Source of the DNA: Rostratula benghalensis
Taxonomy: Eukaryota > Chordata > Aves > Charadriiformes > Rostratulidae
DNA: 64,000 nt
NCBI GenBank assembly: GCA_013399305.1
Contig: VXAI01000067.1
Span: 2,804,152-2,868,151 of the forward strand
Direction of reading: 5' to 3'
Shown here: piece after piece, positions 59,601 to 64,000 of the stretch
How the letters are laid out: every line of letters starts with the position of its first letter
Numbering within the stretch: the stretch's first letter is position 1
Translations under genes and position numbers: made by a program
The notes under the pieces: model-generated
Database searches by the model: none
What the model saw: only the letters and a program-made list of their open reading frames with translations
Told to the model about the DNA's origin: nothing

Positions 59601-62600
59601 CGGAGTTATCCTTGAAAAATGGAAATAGGGAATTTCCACCTTTGGAAGAAGACTGTGAATCTTGTGCCAGGTAAGAGGGTAGGGGAGAGCACTTCAGACT
59701 GAACCAGGCAACATCTTTTTTCTTTAAAGTACTAATGTGTGAATAATAAAACTTGCTGACAAAAAGCAGAGAAAACAGTTTGCTATTTTTTTTCTTTTTT
59801 TCTTTTTTTTTCACGTTTGCTCTCAAAAATTCTAAACTGGAAAAGGTTGCAAAAAATCGGAAAAAAACACCCTAAAATCTTTAAAAATCTTTCCCAGCAA
59901 CTTCCACTGCCACTTTGTGACCTGCTCTGTTCAGAACCTGCCACAGAGTGCCACTCAGCTTGTGTGAAGGAAGCAGTTCGAGCTCTTGGACACAGCACCT
60001 GAGATTTAATTTGATGTCCTAAACGTCATAGTCTTGTCCTCTAGAAATGTCCTTCCTTGTTATAATTCATTTCAAGGTCTGCAAGAACTGAATATATCGT
60101 TAAACCACAATTTGGGACAGGTAACCAGGTAACTCTCTCCCTTCCCTGGAGCAGAGGGGAGCCCGGTGTGGGTGGGAGGGAGAACCCCGGGAGGTCAGAT
60201 CAATGGAGCTGAGCTGCACCCGCAGTCTGCCGGCAGCCTCCAGCCCACCGCCCCGCCAGGTGTCTGAGGCTCGCTCCAGGCACAAAGGGGATTGTAATGG
60301 ACACACTGACAGCTCTTAGTAATTACGATGCTTTAGACATTTCTGTAATTACTGTACAGAGGCTTCTGGCATGCAAACAATATTAGCGTACATCTCGTGC
60401 CTACTTGTTTTATTTGTCTGTGTGGCAAAGCACCTGAGGACAGGAAACCATAGCTTCTCCTTGAGCTTTTTAAAACACTAGTTGCTCTCTCAGCAGTTTA
60501 CAGTTACTTGCTAATGGCAGTGACAATTGGGCTAATTCAATGCTTATTTCCTGGTGCAAGGTGCTCAAGGGACTAGAGCTTTCTTTGCAGTGTCCCAGGG
60601 AGGAGAAACACAAAGCCAGCACCTACAGGAACTATTTATAAATGCACCTGACTCTGGTGTTTGTATCATGTCATCACTGGGACCAGAGATGTTTGTCCTT
60701 TCTTGTACCCTCCTGGCTGGCAGTCGGGAAAGAAAATTCCCCATCTGCAAAGTGGCTTGTCCCATCCTCCTGTATTTGGCACTTCCCGAAGCAAGGAACA
60801 ACAGAAGTCTTATGAGTATATTTCATGGCACTCTTAGTCAGGTGAAGGTTTAAATTAGATGAGGTAAACTGGATCATGAGACACAAAGCAGCCATCTCTG
60901 ATATTATCTGGACTACCACCAGTATACCCAGCATTTCCATGACTGCACTGCTTGTAGGAGGAATAATTAATGACCTGGAGACAATGCTACATGACAAGCC
61001 AAAATAGAGCTTGTCTAAGCAACAGTCCCCTGTCTCCCCTTAAACGTCGCTTCCAAGTGCTGAAACCATTGGTAGAGTAAAGGGTACAACTTGTGTGAAG
61101 CAGACGATGGTGAGCAAGGAAGTGATGGGGCCCAGGGAGGTGTTTTCCACACAGCTTACAGCTCTCAACGTGGAACTTCATCCTGCATTCTCTTCTCCCT
61201 GGACACAGTTTCCAACCCAAACTGCGTTAGCCCAGTAACAAGTGTCACACTGCTGGGGTCTCACCCACCCCTGACATAACCAAATTTCACCCCGTGCTTA
61301 GTTGGGAGCAGTTGGGTTTTGTGCATGACAGATGGAGGGCTTCACAGCTCCATCAGATAAATATTTAAACTAAGTTATTTAAATAAGTTCTCTGGATAAT
61401 TAGATATTGTAGCACCCTCTTCTGGCTCTCCGCATTCCCTGGGTTGTGACCATCTCCCCCCTTTGAGACCACTGGCCTCACACAGATTTGCCAGTTACAG
61501 TTTGGGAGCCACTGCAGTCCCAGTCCTCTCTCACTTTCTATAACCTCGTGGCTTTCCAGGAGAACTGCTCCTCAAACTCATATTTCCCCCACTGAGTCCC
61601 TTCCCAATTAACCTTTTTGTGCAACCTTTTTAGAGTAAAATCCCTTTTTCTTATTTTTTTTAGTTGGTGATCACAGGGAAAAAACCCTCTCCATTTGCAC
61701 ATTTTATATAGTTGTGACTGTGCTGTTACTGGGAGGGTTACTGCAAACCCATGAAATCGGAGGGGGGGATCCAATCCTGCACAAGCAGCAGGGACCACGG
61801 CAGCTCATGGTGGCTCAAGGGACACGGAGGCCTCAGGGAGCAGCAGAGCAGGGAGAGCCCCTGCACCCTCAGTGCTGCTGCTGAGGCACAGCATAGGTTT
61901 TGAGGGGTGCCACTTCCTCTCCAATGTCCTCACTGTGAGCCCAGAAACAGGCAATTATAACGCATAATGTGGGTGTGCAAAATCCCCTCTAAGAGCTAAT
62001 TAACTGCAAGAACTAATATTTCTGGTTTAGGGTCCACAAATGTCATTATACCATTATAAAATAAACTCTTGCAAAATAATTCACTTCTAAAATAATACAT
62101 TGCTTTCCTTTTATCCAATAGGTTAAAGTACTTTGTTCTTTGGTACCAGCTTTAAATTTTTCATGTCAGGGTGAAAAGCAATTTTTTAACTATAATTTTA
62201 ATGCATCGGACCGTATTTCGTAATGATACGTTTTGAACCCAACTTGTAAAGGTGTCAGAAGAAAATATGACTATTCCATAGAAATATCTGAACCATAAGA
62301 ACATAGTTGAAATAATATAGTGCTTTTAAAAGTGCCAATTATTTATTTTAACTGTGATACTACATCTGTCATTAGCACCACGTGAAATATTTGACATGTT
62401 ATTAGGAAAGTTTCAAATTCATCGGTTTCTACGCTCACAGAATTTGCAGGAACACAAGGTACCAGGTTATAGCTCCTCCAAAGCAGGTCTGGAGGCAAAA
62501 AGTCAGTCTTAAATCCATTTTAACTAGTTTCCCTTGCTTTCCCCATTCAGGTGACAAAGCCATACCCCTCTGCCCTATGTCCTTTGTTGTATTTCCCCTG

Positions 62601-64000
62601 GGACACCAGGCAGGTCAAACACTGTGTAAGCAGAAAGGGGATTATCTTTTCTTTGCAGGCTTAGCAGATGAAGAGGAGGAATCACCATGGTGTCCCACTA
62701 GCAGCCAGCCAGGATAGGGGCTGGGAGGCACTGAGCACCCAAGGCAGCTTTCATGGCTGCATTGTACACCCCCCAGCCCCACCCCCCCAGCACCCTCAAA
62801 ACAGCTGTTTCCCTGGGTGCTGCTGCTGTGCCTTGGTGTGCTCGGAGCCCGACGAGGTCATAGATGTCCTCCCCTGGCCTTGGGTTCATGGACTGTTGTT
62901 TTTAAGTGCTGAGATTGCCTGTAGGCAGGGAATGCAGCAGCAGCCTTGGCAATGGCTGGGGACTTTTCCAAAGACCACAGAGGTGACTGGCTGCCCCTGC
63001 TGACACTCACCTCTCATGATTGTGGGCTGCAGGATGGGTTGCCTGCACAGAGCTGGGAACGCTTGGCAAATGTTACTTGTACTGAACTCTGATGTTTTTT
63101 TGAGGCTGTAGCTTCATTTTGTCTGTCTCAGCCTCATTTCCATAGGGTGACCCATGTCTCTCTAGCTCTCCCCTTGCAAAGGCAGTGAAACTGCTGGAGT
63201 TATTTTTTTTTCCATTTCAGCTGCCTGGCTCAAGCTATGGGGCTTTTAAAAAGCCCCTAAATCACAGCATACTCATAGATCAGTGATAGGAGTACCACTG
63301 CTCTGACAGCAACAGGAGATCGCAGTGAGCATACTGAGGGGACACTCATGCAGCACCCAAGAAAAATGTATTCCTAGCAAGGGGATGCTCTGAAGCTGTG
63401 AATGAAAATACAGCTTCATCACACTCCTGAATACAGAGTCAGTGGGAAACACTGCCTAGATGCTTGGCAGTCAGACAGGAAAACGAGCACCTCTTGGAGA
63501 GCAAAAGAGGAGAGGACGAGGATGGCGTAAGATGAAGTTTTGATCAGCACGAGCAAAACATTATCAGTAGCTTCTTCAGCCATAGGAAAAAGAGGATTGC
63601 AGGGGAAATTATGGATTTAGATCTTCCTTTGTTATGTATACCCTGAAACTTGGCCTTACCTCAACCCTAAGCTAAATCAGAAGGTTCTGGTGTTTTCTAT
63701 TTCCTTAACACTTCATGTGCCCAGCTCTTCAAGGCTCTTAAAAACGTCATCCCTTTGAAGTAGAACTTGAGGGTAGTGCTTACCCAGACTTTTGGCTTGG
63801 TACTGATGCTCACCCAGCACAAATCACTCATCAGCCCTGTTGGTGACTGCTTTTTGGCATATCATGTTGATTACTCTGTATAGCTTATACATGCAATATG
63901 CCTAATCAGACTGCTCTTCCCACCTGTCTCCTTCAAGAAGGTTTGGTGTAACCCATTTTGGCATTGCTGCCTCAAATTTTCCTCTCCACCCTTACAGCAC
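50613..64000. other. Non-coding distal upstream flank
   Basis: About 13 kb of average composition with AT-rich patches (for example 54080-54370, 59320-59560 and 61960-62420). I find no CR1 copy, no RNA gene and no convincing exon. A pyrimidine run lies at about 59786-59812. Individual AT-rich patches with many TAAT words may be conserved elements, which needs alignment to tell. Confidence 0.5.

Noticed and set aside
1..64000. CRISPR arrays, bacterial operons, phage or plasmid features
   Set aside because: The window is vertebrate nuclear DNA with a spliced gene and CR1 elements; no spaced direct repeats or compact operons occur.

Overview
The window is vertebrate nuclear DNA, almost certainly from a bird. 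Three truncated CR1 retroposons with the avian-type 3' end (ATTCTATG-like octamers) lie at the left end, and one clear protein-coding gene is present: ONECUT1 (HNF6), a cut-homeodomain transcription factor, on the minus strand. Its two coding exons are at 36036-34956 and 21091-20799, separated by a 13,864-bp intron. Joined, they give a 457-residue protein with a poly-histidine tract, one CUT domain and a divergent homeodomain. The species cannot be fixed from this sequence alone.

Layout. 1-13 kb is non-coding flank downstream of ONECUT1, with the three CR1 fragments (413-1097, 1535-1684, 9274-9781) and a compact cluster of hepatic-type factor sites at 11.2 kb. 13.2-20.8 kb is AT-rich, carries long T tracts (A-rich in the transcript) and several poly(A) signals, and is a candidate long 3' UTR whose end I cannot place. 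21.1-34.96 kb is the intron: its first half has no recognisable gene, while from 28.8 kb on it becomes a chain of CpG-rich blocks mixed with AT-rich, homeobox-site-rich blocks. 34.96-36.04 kb is exon 1, and 36.04-36.6 kb is the leader and promoter, with an A-rich segment, a full CRE and a duplicated NRF1-type site. 36.6-45.3 kb upstream alternates CpG islands with AT-rich blocks that look like conserved regulatory DNA; it contains a 199-bp assembly gap and an old interspersed repeat. 45.3-64 kb is non-coding upstream flank with no gene I can recognise.

Most of the window probably serves as regulatory landscape for this single gene, which in vertebrates acts in liver, pancreas, retina and motor-neuron development. 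I found no previously undescribed multi-gene system. The observations most worth checking are regulatory: seven ATCGAT cut-type cores confined to 29-45 kb, the HNF6/FOXA + HNF1-half + octamer cluster at 11.2 kb, the duplicated NRF1 site, a start-overlapping upstream ORF, and a CR1-free stretch of about 54 kb around the gene.
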